This document shows positions 63,273-64,000 of a DNA stretch of 64,000 nucleotides, one piece after another. Source of the DNA: Ustilaginoidea virens (lineage: Eukaryota; Ascomycota; Sordariomycetes; Hypocreales; Clavicipitaceae); NCBI RefSeq assembly GCF_000687475.1, contig NC_057319.1:930001-994000 (forward strand), read 5' to 3'. How positions within the stretch are numbered: position 1 is the first letter of the stretch; the number at the start of each line of letters is the position of its first letter. Both the position numbers and the translations under genes were made by a program. Below the pieces are notes generated by a model. The model was given only the letters and a program-made list of their open reading frames with translations. It had not been told where the DNA came from and did not search any database.

Positions 63273-63836
63273 ATGAGATTTCTACTCCCCCTCCTCGCGC
63301 TCTTCCTTGCCGTCAACGCGGAGGGCAGGACCCCGACAAGAGACGTCATGTATGCCCTCAACGCGGACGGCAGGACCACGAGAAGAGACATCAGAGACGT
63401 CTTCAGCCTCTTGGACATCTTCGCTGCCGACATCCAGCTCGTCGAGCCCGGCTCCAAAGGCATCGCCCAAGCCCTGCAGCTGCAGGTCGACGGCGTCAAC
63501 CTCCACAGGTCCCTCATAATGGGTGCAAACAGCGCCAGAGAGGTGCACAGATTCGGATGGCCCAGCTCGCTCAAGATCGGCATCGCCGTCATCATGCTGG
63601 TGCCGAAGCACCGGAAGACGCTCGAGATCCTCTGCGAGAAGAGGGACGTCCTGGGCGATTTCAGCGCCCTCGTCCTGTCGAGCTTGTACCAGCTCAAGCA
63701 GGATACCAACGACCTCTCGGTCGCCTTGCTGGACAACCTGACAATCTTTGAGAGGATTATAGCGCCAATCTTCATGAAGAAGTTCAACAATCATTTCGAC
63801 AAGGCTATTAAGGTGTACGGGGGCAACGTTAGCTAG
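63273..63836 (+). CDS. HsbA-like secreted protein with duplicated N-terminal segment
   Basis: An intronless frame of 187 residues. ATG 63273 (MRFLLPLLALFLAVNA) is chosen because it starts a signal peptide; the frame also runs open upstream without one. A 15-residue segment is tandemly duplicated just after the signal (NAEGRTPTRD, then NADGRTTRRD). The rest follows the paralogue at 60.3 kb: SLLDIFAADIQLVEPG, LQLQVDGVNLHRSL, LEILCEKRDVLGDF, LYQLKQDTNDLSVALLDNL and NNHFDKAIKVYG. The middle (PSSLKIGIAVIMLVPK) is more hydrophobic and diverged. It probably acts at a hydrophobic surface or cell wall with the neighbouring lipase (inference). Confidence 0.8.
   Translation: MRFLLPLLALFLAVNAEGRTPTRDVMYALNADGRTTRRDIRDVFSLLDIFAADIQLVEPGSKGIAQALQLQVDGVNLHRSLIMGANSAREVHRFGWPSSLKIGIAVIMLVPKHRKTLEILCEKRDVLGDFSALVLSSLYQLKQDTNDLSVALLDNLTIFERIIAPIFMKKFNNHFDKAIKVYGGNVS
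63309..63398 (+). repeat. 45-bp in-frame tandem duplication in the HsbA-like gene
   Basis: Units 63309-63353 and 63354-63398 share AACGCGGA, GGCAGGACC and AGAGAC blocks. They encode AVNAEGRTPTRDVMY and ALNADGRTTRRDIRD. Confidence 0.85.
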
Positions 63837-63978
63837 AAACGCCCGCCTTCTTGTTGTACGTGACGCGGTACGACGCGGCGCGGCGGTCGGGCAGAGGAGC
63901 TGCTGGGGGTTGTTGGTCGGTGGTGGCAACTTGACGGTGGAATGTTGGCATGGGCAGTTGCGCTTGGGTGCAGGATTT

Positions 63979-63984
63979 AATAAA
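63979..63984 (+). terminator. Possible polyadenylation signal of the last HsbA-like gene
   Basis: AATAAA about 143 bp after the stop at 63836, followed by an A-rich end of the window. Confidence 0.45.
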
Positions 63985-64000
63985 GTGCAAGAAAAAGAAG

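Overview
The window reads as nuclear DNA of a filamentous ascomycete, most likely Sordariomycetes and plausibly Hypocreales (inference from gene families and intron style). Genes are GC-rich and mostly broken by introns of about 45-130 nt with GTRNGT-type donors and CTAAC-like branch sites just before the acceptor. No operons, CRISPR arrays or bacterial-type signals were seen. I built 26 gene models by joining open frames at splice sites and checking that family motifs run unbroken across each junction. Two of the 26 are retrotransposon-gag-like relics. A search by eye for tRNA B-box sequences gave nothing convincing.

Layout. 0.7-6 kb: a torulene/carotenoid cleavage dioxygenase (+) converging on a large multi-pass membrane protein (-). 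7.6-13.6 kb: a calpain-type cysteine protease (-) and a seven-zinc-knuckle Gis2/Byr3 protein (-). 17.3-29 kb is a housekeeping block: UBP14/isopeptidase T (+), MAD2 (-), a six-span membrane protein (-), a papain-fold PPPDE/LRAT-like protein with a GC-AG intron (-), and the DEAD-box helicase DBP3 (+). 29.4-38.6 kb: RFT1 (+), a 66-residue secreted peptide (+), a cytochrome P450 (+), a small secreted six-cysteine protein (+) and a Rieske/AIF-type flavoprotein (-). 40.8-43.5 kb: a coiled-coil protein (+). 44.1-44.8 kb: an HsbA-family secreted protein (-). After 4.7 kb without a convincing gene come a 7TM-RGS protein (+), a GNAT acetyltransferase (+), a GFA/CENP-V zinc enzyme (-), an epoxide-hydrolase-like protein (-) and a cupin with C-terminal membrane spans (+). 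58-60 kb holds two gag-like relics. 60.3-63.8 kb holds an HsbA-like gene (-), a secreted class-3 lipase (-) and a second, divergent HsbA-like gene (+).

The most system-like feature is this last block. HsbA proteins are known in Aspergillus to adsorb to hydrophobic surfaces and recruit a lipolytic esterase, so HsbA-lipase-HsbA in 3.6 kb, with the lipase and one HsbA sharing a 635-bp promoter region, suggests a surface-recruitment module for insoluble lipid or cuticle. That role is inference.

Between genes the DNA is rich in short tandem arrays (pentamers to 11-mers) and long G/C or A/T tracts. It also carries nine exact copies of the 9-mer TACGGAGTA/TACTCCGTA, all outside coding exons, where about 0.5 would be expected by chance.
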